A stretch of DNA of 64,000 nucleotides from Mastigamoeba balamuthi (lineage: Eukaryota > Evosea > Mastigamoebida > Mastigamoebidae). The stretch lies in contig CACRSC010000012.1 in assembly GCA_902651635.1 (NCBI GenBank), forward strand, positions 747,394 through 811,393, read 5' to 3'. A model generated the notes under the pieces. It ran no database searches. It was given only the letters and a program-made list of their open reading frames with translations, and had not been told where the DNA came from. A program made the position numbers and the translations under genes. Positions 1-10,601 of this stretch are shown here, one piece after another (position 1 is the first letter of the stretch; every line of letters starts with the position of its first letter).

Positions 1-474
1 CGTTGCACACCACCAGACTCAGCTCGCGCACTGCAGTACCATGGTGTAGTACATGCTCGCGATTCGTTTGTGGTCATCGGGACCACGAACAGCGGATACA
101 ACGGGCCTGGAACAGTGCTTTTCTCGCTGGGGCCAGATTTTCATACTGTCGACTGGCCCGGTACTCTCTCGTGCCCTGTTATCGGTACAGTGGGAGGCAA
201 GGTCTTCATCAGTTGCTTCAACGGGAGGCTTTCGGATATAGAGAACGTTCGCGAGCAGCACCCGACGCCTCCCGGGTACAGAATCAAAGCAGCCACAAGC
301 ACAAACGGGGTCCTGGTCTGCCTTTTCGAGACGCCAGACGGTCTCCGTGCTGTAACATACGGGCGAAACCTCACCGCCATCAACGATTGCCATATCGACA
401 TATCCGGTATTGGCTCCACCACAAACTACGTTCTTTGTTCGCATTCGCTCGCGTACTCGACATGCTCGGTGTGA
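1..474 (+). CDS. 3' end of an unrecognised protein gene (partial)
   Basis: The window opens inside a reading frame that is open from base 1 to a TGA at 472-474 (about 157 residues seen). The start lies outside the window. The sequence is rich in Gly, Thr, Ser and Cys with alternating hydrophobic stretches, as in beta-rich extracellular or repeat domains, but I recognise no family and no membrane segment. It converges on the gene at 492-1595, with only 17 bp between the stop codons, so the 3' UTRs must overlap. An AATAAA at 504-509 could serve this gene although it lies inside the last codons of the opposing one. Confidence 0.5.
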   Translation, partial: RCTPPDSARALQYHGVVHARDSFVVIGTTNSGYNGPGTVLFSLGPDFHTVDWPGTLSCPVIGTVGGKVFISCFNGRLSDIENVREQHPTPPGYRIKAATSTNGVLVCLFETPDGLRAVTYGRNLTAINDCHIDISGIGSTTNYVLCSHSLAYSTCSV

Positions 475-491
475 ATCCGAGTGTATGCCGG

Positions 492-1595
492 TCAGAAGAG
501 AGAAATAAAGTTATGTTCCGGATTCGATAACAGTGTACGCATGAACGCCGATAGAACCGCGAAGAGTGCAGGCAGCACTGTGGGTGACAGGGGGTGCGCC
601 ACGCTAAACGAGGGACATGTTACGATCTGCATGGAACCGTACGAGGCAACGGACCCAGCAACGTCGTTGCACCGAGCGAAGCCAGCGGCACCGACAGAGA
701 CCTGGCTGCTCTGCACGCACGTGAGATTCGCCCGCTGGACGCTCGTCACCAGGCACGGCTCGTCGTAGCACTCGTAGCTGCAGGCAGGCTCGTCGTTGAC
801 CCTTCCGGTTTCTGTCGACAGCGACGATCTGCCGTCGGCGTAGAAGGCGTCGTCGAAGCCCTTGGAGAGGTACCCTGATGACCTGGCGCTGCTGTACCAC
901 GCACCGATCGTCTCGTTGTACATCTCACTGTGGTCGTCGACGTAGATCGCGTAGTACGACGTGCAGCCTTCGGACCCCCGGGCCCTGTTGACGCACCGGC
1001 TGAACCTGTCGCCATCTGGGGTGGTCGACTGGTCGAGATACGTGGTCTTGTCCGGCCGGATGCACTTGGACATCTCGAACGTCGTGCGCGCACGGCAGTC
1101 GTCGCAGGCCAGCGTCCCGCCAACGGTGTCGGACCAGAGGGCCACCTCGAGGTTCATTACGAAGCCGTCTCGGGCAACGAAGGCAAAGCTCTGGCGGTCG
1201 ACGGCGACATCGAACCCGCTACTGAACCCCGTACCCATATCTACAGTCGCCACGACCTTGTCGGAGCTGCTCGTCGAGTACCTGCAAGTGCCCGGTTACG
1301 GGGCGAGTGTCGGAAAAATCAAAAACCGGCTGTGCGTGCGGGTATCTGAAAACGAAAGCGGGGAAACCCACGAGAAAGAGATGCGTCCGTCGGCCCAACC
1401 GAAGAACAGCTCGTGCGTCCGGTTGAGGATGACGCTACGCCCGGGCTCGATGCGCAGCGGGCCGCCTTGCAGCATGTACACGGGCAGCGCGCAGTTGTTC
1501 GTCAGGTGGATTTCGGAGAGACGCATATACGACGGCGCTGATCGGGTCGCAGCGACGATCAGTGCCACGCACAGCACAGACGCTCGGGCCTGCAT
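492..1595 (-). CDS. secreted or surface protein of unknown function, 2 exons
   Basis: CDS complement(join(492..1281,1372..1595)), 337 aa. The start ATG is at 1595. Residues 1-19 look like a classical signal peptide (MQARASVLCVALIVAATRS), so the product should enter the secretory pathway. The 90-nt intron has GTGGGT and TTGCAG ends and is phase 2. The mature part carries many cysteines (for example CDDCRARTTFEMSKC, CSYECYDEPC) and is probably disulfide-bonded. A hydrophobic stretch near the C-terminus (PTVLPALFAVLSAFM) could be a membrane anchor or part of a GPI signal. No catalytic motif or family was recognised. It is divergent from IFT80 and convergent with the partial gene to its left. Confidence 0.6.
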
Positions 1596-1750
1596 TTTTA
1601 CCCTGCGAAGAAGACTGCGGCGGGTGACTATGCGCTTTGAGAGACGGGGAAATCCGGTGTGGATTTGGTTCCGCCCGAGATACGCGTATCTTAAACGCAG
1701 AAGACTCTATTTTTAGTGTGCTGCGAGCATAGCCCGACCGACCCCTCAAG
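1596..1750. promoter_or_regulatory. short divergent promoter region with a palindrome
   Basis: This 155-bp gap separates the starts of the secreted-protein gene (-) and IFT80 (+). It contains a perfect 14-bp palindrome AGATACGCGTATCT at 1678-1691, followed by the A/T-rich run CTATTTTTAG at about 1705-1715. A near-identical palindrome lies in front of the proteasome gene at 15127-15140. Both positions suit a transcription-factor site, but this is inference. Confidence 0.4.
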
Positions 1751-4638
1751 ATGCGTCTGAAGATTGTGCAGCGGCAGAGGAACACCCGTTCGCACTCTGC
1801 CCCCACCCAGCCAGCGCTGCCGTGGCCGCCTGTCGCCCTTCGGGGCTTGCTCGCGCAGCCTGGGATCCCGGAACTGACGCCGCCACTATGGGAATCAACG
1901 CAGACAAGGACCTCGTCTCGTCGGTCGCGTGGTGCGGCGCGGAGCTCTTCTCGTGCGGCGACGAGGGCGCCATCTGGAAGTGGGACAAGAACGGCGAGCC
2001 CTCGTCGCAGCTGTACACGTCCGACACGTCGTACACCGAGGTCCAGTGGCTGCCGGCCAAGCGCTACGCCGCGGTGACCGACGCCAACACGGCCGTCGTG
2101 GTCGTCGGCTGCACAGACGGTGCGGCGACCAGCGGGAGGAGCCCAGTGGCCATCTGACACGAAAGGGGGGCCACAGGGAGCTTCAGGATGATCACGAAGC
2201 AGGGGAGGGTCGAGAAGATCGTGGAAAAGGCCCACCTGGGCGCCGTGACCTCGGTCAGGTGGAACAGCGACGGCAGCATTCTCACAGCTGGAGAGGACGG
2301 GTCAGTCAAGGTGAGAAATCCCGTGGCACGCACAAGAGATCCCGCTCTGATTCGCGAATCTAGATCTGGGCGAGGAACGGGAACCCGCGGTCAACGCTGC
2401 TGCAGCTGGGCCGGTCCATTCTCTCGATGACGATGGCGCCCACGTACAACGAGGTCCTGGTCGCCTGCGGCAAGGACCTTGTCCTCAAGCCCCTCCAGGC
2501 CAACAGCAAGCAGGTCCGGACTTGCTGCTTCCTGTGGCCCGCACTCACGTCCACGCTCCCGTGCGTCCGCAGTACCAATGGCAAGCGCACGAGGGGGCGG
2601 TGCTCAAGGTGGACTGGAACCCGGTGAACAACCTGATCGTGTCGTGCGGCGAGGACTGCAGGTACCGCGTGTGGGACTCGTACGGCAGGATGATGTTCTC
2701 GAGCTCTCCTGCGGACCACCACATCACCAGCGTCGCGTGGTGCCCCGACGGCGAGCTGTTCGCAGTCGGGTCCTTCAACACGCTCGCCCTCTGCGACAAG
2801 ACCGGGGTGAGCACCTCCTCCGTGGTGCCCATGCGCTCACTGCCACTGCCGTGCAACGACAGTGGACCCACTCGAAGGAGAGGACCAACACGGGGTCGAT
2901 CTACGAGATCGCATGGACCTCGGATGGCACACAGCTCGCGGCAGCAGGGGGCAATGGCGCGGTAGCCCTGGCGTCTATAACGAGCCACAGCGTCGAGTGG
3001 GGAGGCTTCTCTGCAGCCCTCGACGAGAACAACCACATCCGCGTGATGGACCTGCACGGGGACATTGTAGAGGAACAGGAGTTCCGGTATGTCATCCCCA
3101 GCGGGTGCAGAGATCCATCGCTCACACAACTCTGTAGAGACCGCGTTGTCCGGCTGGAGATGTCTCACGGGCATCTCGTGGTGACCACAACGACGCAGTG
3201 CCACATTTTCTCGACGTCCAAGTGGTCGAACCCCATCCCCATTGACCTGAAGGACACGGTCACCTTGCTGCAGCTGGCCGAGAAGTGCGGGCGCCACAGT
3301 CAATACCTTTCTCTCTCTGCACTCACGCAACGCCGGAATCGCAGGTGCTTCATGGTGGTGGACGGCACGATGGGGGTTCAGGTGTTCAACTACGAGGGGC
3401 GCGTGATGTGCAGCCCAAAGTTCAAGGGGCTGCGCCCAGAGTTCCTCAACGCGCAGACCGCCACGCTGAGCTCGTGCTTCATCGCGATGGTGGACCGCAC
3501 TGACGGCAAGAACATTCACGTCTTCGACGTCAACACTGGCCGGCCAACAGGAGTGACACTCAACCACAACATCGAGGTTGCCGAAATCGCTCTCAGCCAC
3601 CACTCGACTCCCGCGGAGGCTCTGCTCGCGTTCATCGACCGCAACAGCGACCTCTACATCACCCCTGTAGCCAAGAGGGTATGCACGTCACTTGCCGAGC
3701 CCAGCCCTCACGGGTTCCACAGCAAATCGTGAAGATGTCGCTGATGATCGACACGCTCATGTGGCACGAGAAGGCCGGGACCCTTGCGGCCGTCGGGAGC
3801 GGCAAGGTGCATCTGTGGTACTACCCGCCAGCGGCGTTCATCGACCCCGACCTGATGAACAAGTCGTGCATCCAGCGTGACCCCGGGTATCTCCGATTGC
3901 TGCTGTGCGCCCCCGAGCTAACTCAGAGGCACGCAGAACGGACCTGGGACTGCACAGCCACATGGTGTCGTTTGAGACCAGCAGGGTGTCCACCCGCAAG
4001 ACCGACGGTACCCTCGTGGTCTCCTCCCTGCCGCCGTACCCGGTCATCCTGCAGGAGCTGACCAGCAAGGGGGATTTCGCGGCTGCTCTCAAGCTGTGCC
4101 GCTACGTCAAGGACCCTGCGCTCTGGACCGCCCTGGCCGCCACCGCCCTGCACCTGCGCGAGCTCAACACGGCGCAGATCGCTCTGGCTGCCATCGAGGA
4201 GGTCGACAAGCTCCGCTACATCACCCGCGTGGCCCAGATGCAGATCCCAGAGGTCGCGACAGCGGATCTGTTGCTCTTCAAGCGCCAGCCGGCCGAGGCC
4301 GAGGCAGTGCTCGTGCAGGGAGGGCACCTGTACCGCGCCATCAAGCTGAACATCAGGCTGTTCAAATGGGAGAGGTCCGCTTGCCGGGTTCATTCCATTC
4401 ACGACGATTCTGACCCCCGGTATGCAACCACAGAGCACTGGACCTGGCGGTCAAGTACAAGACCCACATCGACACTGTGATGGGGTACAGGGGCAGATAC
4501 CTCGAGCAGTGGGGCAGAACAGAGACCAACGCCAAGTTCCTCAAGTACGTCACAGTCAAGGTCGACTGGGACACCATCAAGAAGAAGATCAGGGAGGAGA
4601 AGGAGAATGAGCTCCGCCGCGCGGGCGTGGCCCAGTGA
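1751..4638 (+). CDS. IFT80: intraflagellar transport protein IFT80, 11 exons
   Basis: CDS join(1751..1787,1904..2119,2177..2310,2364..2513,2573..2806,2863..3086,3138..3284,3345..3678,3723..3886,3937..4374,4434..4638), 760 aa, against 777 in human. IFT80 is an IFT-B subunit that moves cargo along flagella. The tiny first exon encodes MRLKI, as in animal IFT80, and splices in phase with the first WD40 strand. Two WD40 propellers follow (for example [25 protein letters not shown]), then an alpha-helical tail with [20 protein letters not shown]. Introns are 44-116 nt and all GT-AG; the first donor is unusual (GTTCGC). The gene shows the organism builds cilia or flagella. The exon chain keeps frame throughout and matches family length closely, so confidence is high. 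Confidence 0.95.
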
Positions 4639-4743
4639 GCACCCAGGCCAAGCCCAAAACTGGATATATGTCCAACCGGGCTGGATTGCTGATTCAGAGA
4701 GAAATCTCCTGGTTTTTCATTGTTTCAGTTTTGTCAGCCTTCT

Positions 4744-5625
4744 ATGCCACCCTTTGTGCACACGCTGATCGCTGTTGCCGTCGCCTTCGCGGCGGGCTCT
4801 CTGATGGCCACCTTGGCGCTCCACTCCTCTGGCCCATCAGTGGACCGTGATCGAGTGCCGCAGCCGCCGCCGCCACCGCTCAAGGCCCACAAGCCGAGAT
4901 GGCTGCCCCCCATCAAGACCCGCTTCGATCTGCCCCAGATGCTGCAGGACCTGCGCATCGAGGGCGTGGGCGTCGAGATCGGCGTCCTCCGCGGAGACTT
5001 CAGCAACCACTGCCTGAGCAAGTGGTCGCTGTGCACGTCCTGGTACGCTGTGGACCCCTGGGTGTACCAGAGCACGTACGACGACGGCGCCAATGCCGAC
5101 AACACCACCCAGGAGACGAGGTGAGCGCGCAGCGTGGTCACGGCCACGGGGGGTGGGCTCTGACTCTGGCGGTCGGGCACAGGTACAAGAAGGTCGTCAA
5201 GATGCTCAGCAAGTACGGTCCCAAGGCTCACGTGTTGAGGATGTTCTCCTCCGACGCCGCCAAGCAGTTCCAGAACGAGTCAGTTGACTTTGTGTACATC
5301 GATGCTCGCCATGACTACAGCAGGTAACCCCGTATCCGCTTCTCTTACCGCTGTTACTCACTGTCCCGATTCCCTCTAACAAAGTGTGATTGAGGATATG
5401 ACGATCTGGTGGCCGAAGCTGAAGCAAGGTGGGGTGATGGCCGGCCACGATTACCTCAACCTTGACGAGCTGGACACAAACTGGAAGACGCAGCCCAATG
5501 GGACGGTGGACGTACTGGGCCGCGCAGTGCGTGCAGCAGTCGAGGACTTCACCAGGAGCATAGACCGCCAGCCTCTGGTCAGTTACCGAGAGGTCAAGTG
5601 GAACTCCTGGTACTTTGCCAAGTAG
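4744..5625 (+). CDS. membrane-anchored class I SAM-dependent methyltransferase, 3 exons
   Basis: CDS join(4744..5120,5183..5323,5385..5625), 252 aa. Residues about 3-24 are one hydrophobic helix followed by a proline-rich linker, so the protein is probably type II, anchored with its catalytic part in the Golgi or ER lumen. The catalytic part shows VGVEIGVLRGDFS (SAM-binding motif I), VDFVYIDARHDYS and GGVMAGHDYLNLDE, which are typical of the Methyltransf_24-like family of small-molecule or sugar methyltransferases. The substrate is unknown. Introns are 62 and 61 nt, GT-AG. It starts 105 bp after the IFT80 stop on the same strand and converges on the radical SAM gene. Confidence 0.8.
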
Positions 5626-5725
5626 GCGCCATGCAACGCGGTTCCCTCGAGGTCTCTCCGGTCGTCTCACAAGTTACCTTTCAATTGCAACGCCGGTGTT
5701 TTGCTTCACACGTCCTTCTCTGCCT

Positions 5726-6916
5726 CTATGCGTCTGGATGCGATGAGAGGCGGGCAACGATGGGGTCGCAGCGGCCTCCGCTTGGGCAGTCGACATGGGA
5801 CGACGGGCAGCCCGCTGTGCATCGCTCCGCGTACTTGCAGCCGTCGCAAACGGGAGGCTTCTCTCCGTGTTGTGCCGCGCGCACGAACTGCCCCATCTCC
5901 TGCGAGCTGACCGCCGTCACGATCGGGTCGCTCTCCCGGCTTCCCGCATACAGGCCCTCCCCGATGCTGCCCCCGATCACCGCTGACGTCGTACACGGTC
6001 TCACGCGGCCAGCGGGGTCCACGCACACTGTCGCGCTGCCGCACCCGCACACGCGCGGAACCACGAGGTTCTCGATGTCCTCGGGCACCACGCACTGCGG
6101 CGTGCAGCACGCCAGCGTGACGCTCGCGCCCCGCGTGTTGGCGATGCGCTGCACCACGCGCACGGTCCTCCTGATCGCCTCTGTGTCGGCCCCCGCGACG
6201 AACGCCGACGCCTGGCTGCCAGCGCCGCGCCCCACGCGCATCGCGCGCATGACGACCAGCCCGCGGGCTCCCGCGTCGAGGGCTGCGGACGCGGCCTCGG
6301 CTGCAGAGACCTCTGGGCCGCGGGCGTCGTCGCCGCCGACGACGATGTTGGCGTTCACGTGGCAGCCGAGCGCGGAGAGCGCGCGCATCGTGCGGACAGT
6401 GCGGGCGTGGTCGCCGCCCCCGGTGAGGCGCGCGTGGCGCTCGGGGCCGCCGTGGAGCGCCACCGACACAGTGGCCACCAGCCCCGCCACGGCCCGGACG
6501 TTCTCGGGGTCGTCGTAGAACTCCGTGCTGCGAGCAGCGCCGCCGTTGCGTGAGGAATTCAATTGAACATGCGGGTCTTTTTTCAGAGAAACGCACTCGC
6601 CGTTTGTCAGGAGAGACACGGAAACCGGCGACGAGGACAGTGTCGAGTAGTCGAAGGACTTGAGCGAGGCCACGTGGCGGAGGATGTCGAGGAACCCGCT
6701 GTGGAGCGTGGGCTCGCCGCCGGTGATGCAGAAGTTGGTGGCGCCGAGAGCCGTGAGACGCGTGGCCACGGAGCACCACTCGTCCGCGGCCAGCTCGCGG
6801 CCGACGGGGTACGTGCTGCCCGGGGCCTTCCACACGTTGGAGCAGAACGTGCACGCGTGGTTGCAGCCATAGGTCAGCTCCAGTGCCGCGAACGAGGGGA
6901 ACGGCTGCTTCTCCAT
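5726..6916 (-). CDS. radical SAM / SPASM-domain enzyme
   Basis: CDS complement(join(5726..6527,6597..6916)), 373 aa. The N-terminal radical SAM core carries the cluster motif CNHACTFC (residues about 19-26) and ITGGEPTLH, which bind a 4Fe-4S cluster and SAM. The C-terminal third is cysteine-rich (CGCGSATVC, CDGCKYAERCTAGC), as expected of a SPASM domain holding auxiliary clusters. Relatives modify peptides or act as maturases; no substrate peptide is evident nearby. The 69-nt intron (GTGCGT...GCAG) is in frame and free of stops, so the unspliced frame is also open; I infer splicing from its A/T-rich content. Sequence upstream of the ATG (an acceptor-like GGGCAG at about 6927) leaves a further 5' exon possible. 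A bacterial origin by transfer is possible but unproven. Confidence 0.8.
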   Translation of the reverse strand: MEKQPFPSFAALELTYGCNHACTFCSNVWKAPGSTYPVGRELAADEWCSVATRLTALGATNFCITGGEPTLHSGFLDILRHVASLKSFDYSTLSSSPVSVSLLTNGECVSLKKDPHVQLNSSRNGGAARSTEFYDDPENVRAVAGLVATVSVALHGGPERHARLTGGGDHARTVRTMRALSALGCHVNANIVVGGDDARGPEVSAAEAASAALDAGARGLVVMRAMRVGRGAGSQASAFVAGADTEAIRRTVRVVQRIANTRGASVTLACCTPQCVVPEDIENLVVPRVCGCGSATVCVDPAGRVRPCTTSAVIGGSIGEGLYAGSRESDPIVTAVSSQEMGQFVRAAQHGEKPPVCDGCKYAERCTAGCPSSHVDCPSGGRCDPIVARLSSHPDA

Positions 6917-7146
6917 CTCCAGGATTGAATCTGCCCAAAATCAATTCAAGATATTCTGCCAAGATTCCTGCCTGTAAACGCCACCCTCTCAGGGCAGAAA
7001 CCGAATTGCTTGCATTAAGGGTATGCTTGGTGTTGGGTTCCTTTCCCCGCTGAGAGGCAGTCAGCGTCAGCCGCGTTGACCTGTGATGGAGATATCAGGA
7101 CAGAATCTGTGACATCAATCAGTCACACACTGTTTTCTCGCTCACG

Positions 7147-7577
7147 ATGGAGGCTGACTTTGAGCGCGCGGCTTCTGAGGTTCGCAACCTCAAGTCCAAG
7201 CCGACCAACAACGAGCTGCTCTCCCTGTACAGCCTCTTCAAGCAGGGCACTGAGGGCGACTGCAACGCCCGTGCGCCTCCTCTCGTTCCCCCAGCGTCTC
7301 TCGTCCCGTTCTCGCGCCTGACTACGTGGGCACCCGTCGGTTTTTCCACTTTGCGTTGCCTGCGCAGCCAAGCCCTGGATGGTGGACATCACGGGGTGCG
7401 CCAAGTGGAACGCCTGGAACGGCCTCAAGGGTGCTGCCCTACGCTCTCCCTGTTTCTGCCTGTTGGTATCTGGAATCTGACTGAGAGATTTTTTGCTCAG
7501 GCAAGTCCAAGCAGGACGCCATGAAGGAGTACATCGGCGTCGTGGCCGACCTCAAGACCAAGTACGGCACCAACTGA
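7147..7577 (+). CDS. ACBP: acyl-CoA-binding protein, 3 exons
   Basis: CDS join(7147..7270,7368..7430,7501..7577), 87 aa, the normal size for a cytosolic acyl-CoA-binding protein that carries medium and long chain acyl-CoA esters. Conserved segments include NNELLSLYSLFKQ, GDCN followed after the first intron by PKPWMVD, KWNAWNGLKGKS and DAMKEYIGVV. These hold the Tyr and Lys residues that contact the ligand. Introns are 97 and 70 nt, both phase 1, GT-AG. Family alignment confirms both joins. Confidence 0.95.
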
Positions 7578-7824
7578 GCTCCTGCCCGAGCTTCTCCCGC
7601 CGCCAGCCCGAGCCCGTGACTCGCCATGACGCCAGTAACACCCCACGAATAGATTCCAGTTGCACCACAGAGAGCGCCCGGAAAATATCCCTCTTGTTCT
7701 GTTCCCCAAATCTCGGGATCTCGGGGGGTCAATTCAATCATTCAATCTCGACGGAGCGACCCTTACAGAAAGCCCCGCGACCCTCACGCAGCCCGACGCC
7801 GTCCCCCCGCCGCCCCGCGCACCC

Positions 7825-9122
7825 ATGGTCAAGTACATGTACCTCTTCGTGTTCCCCGAGGCCGCGAGCGCGCCCGTGTGCCTCGAGGCGCTCTCGGCCA
7901 ACTGGGCGACCAACTACACGGCCGACCCGCTGGCCCTCTCGGCCAACGCGGCCCGCGCGCGCCGCAGCGCCGCCCTGGCGTCGCTCTGGCCCCTCCAGTC
8001 CTCCCCGCACCTGCCCGAGTGGACCGCGGCCGACGTCGAGCGCTGGCTGGAGGCCGTGGGCCTCGGCTGCCTCCGCGGGGCCTTTGCGCGGGCGGGCATC
8101 GACGGCGAGGTGCTGACGACGCTGGGCGAGGACGACTACAAGGAGGTCGCTGCGGCCGACGACTCTGCGCGGGGCCTGCGGGCGCTGGGCCTGCGCAGGC
8201 GGCTCTCGGCGCGCATCCAGGACGCGGCCGTCTTCGAGCCCGAGGCCTACGCGCGGGCGGGCGACGCCGCGGCGGAGCTGACGCAGCAGGACGTCACGGT
8301 GACGGCGTACATGACGGCGCAGCTGATGGCGGGCGTCCTGCAGCCGATGATGAGCGGGCGGCGGCTGCACCGCGTGGCGCTCGTCTGGTACACCAAGCGC
8401 GAGCGGCCCGGCGCGTACCAGTCGCGCGAGAGGGTCGGCGAGGCCGAGGGGCTGCCGGCGCGGACGCCCGTCTTCGCCGTCGACCTGCGCGAGTGCAGCG
8501 CCACGTCGTTCAGCGCGGGCGCCGGGGGCGACGAGACCATCACGACCGTCACGTTCGCGTTCCGCAGGCAGTCGCTGCACCTGCTGGCCGCGCAGGAGTG
8601 CAGGTCGCTCGACACGCTGCTGCCGTGCCTCTCGCTGCGCCCCGAGGACGAGCGGCTGCTCAGGGCCATGTGCGCGGGGGCCCTGGCCCAGCGCAGGCCC
8701 GCGGGCGCTGCCGAGGGCGGCGGCGGGGCCAGCAGGCCGCGGTTCGTCGACTGCGCGCCGGGGCTGACGATCGACCACGTCAGGGGCCGCAGGTCCACCA
8801 TCACGCAGTGGGGCCCGCTGGTCAACTGGTCGACCGAGAACCACAAGGCACGTCTGCGTTCCCCTTTCCCTTCTTTCCCCCCGCTCCCTGGGGTGCTCGC
8901 TGATCGACCGGATGACTGCCACAGAACTTTCCGAGCGAGTTCAGGGACACCGTGAGGTGCCTGATGCTCGCGCACCAGCGCAAGGAGTGCCCGCTGGCGA
9001 TGCTGCCGGGGTCGGTCCTGCACTACCTCTTTGGCATCCTCAGTTTGTCCTACTGCGCGAACCCCCTCGCTCAGTTTGCGTTCCCCCTGGCCGACCACGC
9101 TGAGGAGGAGGTAGACGACTAG
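7825..9122 (+). CDS. SAM (sterile alpha motif) domain protein, 2 exons
   Basis: CDS join(7825..8847,8925..9122), 406 aa. A sterile alpha motif lies near residues 70-120 (EWTAADVERWLEAVGLGCL, GIDGEVLTTLGEDDYKE), suggesting a protein- or RNA-binding scaffold. The rest is unassigned; the C-terminal EFRDTVRCLMLAHQRKECPL followed by a short hydrophobic helix is reminiscent of an F-box-like or BC-box tail, as a guess only. The single intron (8848-8924) must start with GC (AAG|GCACGT). The paralogue at 15740-16873 reads straight through this point with exactly the same spacing, which supports the GC-AG join strongly. AATAAA follows the stop at about 9142. Confidence 0.8.
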
Positions 9123-9508
9123 CCAATCAATGTACCAGAACAAATAAAGAACTCGCCCACCTGAGACGGTGAGTTGTACACAGGGAATCGACTGAGTGCC
9201 GGACGCGGAGGGGCCGATATCGCTGGAAGATACTTGCCACGTGGGTGGCAGCGACGCTTCGAATGCCGAATACGAATCCACCCGGCTGCAGAGGCCCCCT
9301 CCCCTTCATTATTCCAAAACACCCTCTCGCACACACGCCTTCAAAACTCCGCCCCGTTCTGTCCACGCGAGACGCGAGACACCCGACCGAGGAGCCCCCT
9401 GCCGAAGGCGAACAGCACGGGTTCTACCTCGACCCTCGGCAATCGAGCGCGCGTGGCTTCTCCCCCGAGGCGTGCGAAACTCCAACAATTCCCAGCGGCC
9501 TCTGGCTG
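9123..9508. other. gap without a recognisable gene
   Basis: This stretch holds the poly(A) signal of the SAM-domain gene (AATAAA at about 9142) and then GC-rich sequence with no conserved reading frame that I can support. It leads into the 1.1 kb tandem units. Confidence 0.4.
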
Positions 9509-10595
9509 ACGCTGTGCGTTCAGGAGTGCGAAGGCGAGGTCACGCAGTACGCTCAAGGGCCCGTCTCGCGCAGAGGCTCGCAGCGCGCTGTTTCTGGACG
9601 ACAGTGCGGCCAGTGCATCGCCATCCCCGGAGCCCGCAGCCCGATTGTGTCTCTTCGTACACGCAGCCCCACTGTATCAGGTCGGCTGGGGTCCGCTCTG
9701 CGCTGGTGACATCGCTTCGGCACGACCTCGTACGCCCACTGCGCGTCTGCGAGGCTGACGTCATCGGTCGACACGTCACTGGCCGACAGCGACGACAGAA
9801 TCGCGCCGTTTGGGGACCGCACATCGTGGCCGACGTCTCTCCACCTAATCGGCGTGTACGTCAAGCATGACGTCACCGATGATCTCACGCCGAATCGGCA
9901 GGGAAGAAAGAGGAGCGCAGGCAGGGGCACGTGTAGCCACGGAGGGGAGGCAGCGGCTGGGCGGGGAGACGAAGGGCAGCTCCAGGAACCCCCACGAGCC
10001 CTCGTTGGAAGCGGCTGCATGGTCACGGGTGCTCAGACGCCCGCGGGTGTGCAAGTACCCCACCAACGCTCGGCCGTAGCAGGCGGACTGACTGCCACCG
10101 TGTCTCCCTGCCCAAGTTCCCCCCTTCCCCTCCGGGGCTTGCGGCCCACGACAAGGGCCTGCGACAGGGAGTGAGGGCCGGTGCGAAACTCGCCAATGCC
10201 CTCGGACTGACCAGCACCAACAGAGCAGCGCAACTGGTGCAGCAAGTCGGTCTGCAGGAAACAGTGCGCGACGCGGCGAGTCATCATTGCTCGGCCCCAT
10301 CCACGGAGTGGATGTCTGTCTCGACGATGGCCCTCACCCAGACCCGTGAGTTCCCGTGTGCTTCTGCTGTCAACCACTCACCCACCTGCGAATCAGAGTC
10401 AACCGCGGGCGGGGCACGTACTGCCTCGGAGGGGAGGCAGCGGCTGGGCGGGGAGACGAAGGGCAGCTCCAGGAACCCCCACGAGCCCTCGTTGGAAGCG
10501 GCTGCATGGTCGCGGGTGCTCAGACGCCCGCGGGTGTGCAAGTACCCCACCAACGCTCGGCCGCAGCAGGCGGACTGACTGCCACCGTGTCTCCC
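9509..10595. repeat. tandem unit A of a 1.1 kb duplication
   Basis: This unit and the next one (10602-11691) match along their length, with small indels and scattered substitutions. Each contains two copies of a 168-bp subunit beginning GGAGGGGAGGCAGCGGCTGG (here at 9941-10109 and 10428-10595). No confident gene was found. On the minus strand the subunit encodes the phrase GYLHTRGRLSTRDHAAASNEG, which stays in frame in all copies and loosely resembles an ankyrin-type repeat; this may be a gene relic. The unit ends at an ambiguous base (N at 10596). Confidence 0.75.
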
Positions 10596-10601
10596 NTGCT
10601 T

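Noticed and set aside
1822-1903. IFT80 starting at 1888 (ATG) or 1822 (GTG)
   Set aside because: The upstream ATG at 1751 encodes MRLKI as in animal IFT80 and joins in phase through a 116-nt intron, giving the exact family N-terminus.
7738-8922. Long minus-strand and frame-shifted plus-strand frames opposite the SAM-domain gene
   Set aside because: Codon-composition shadows. The true frame is fixed by the SAM domain and by similarity to the paralogue.
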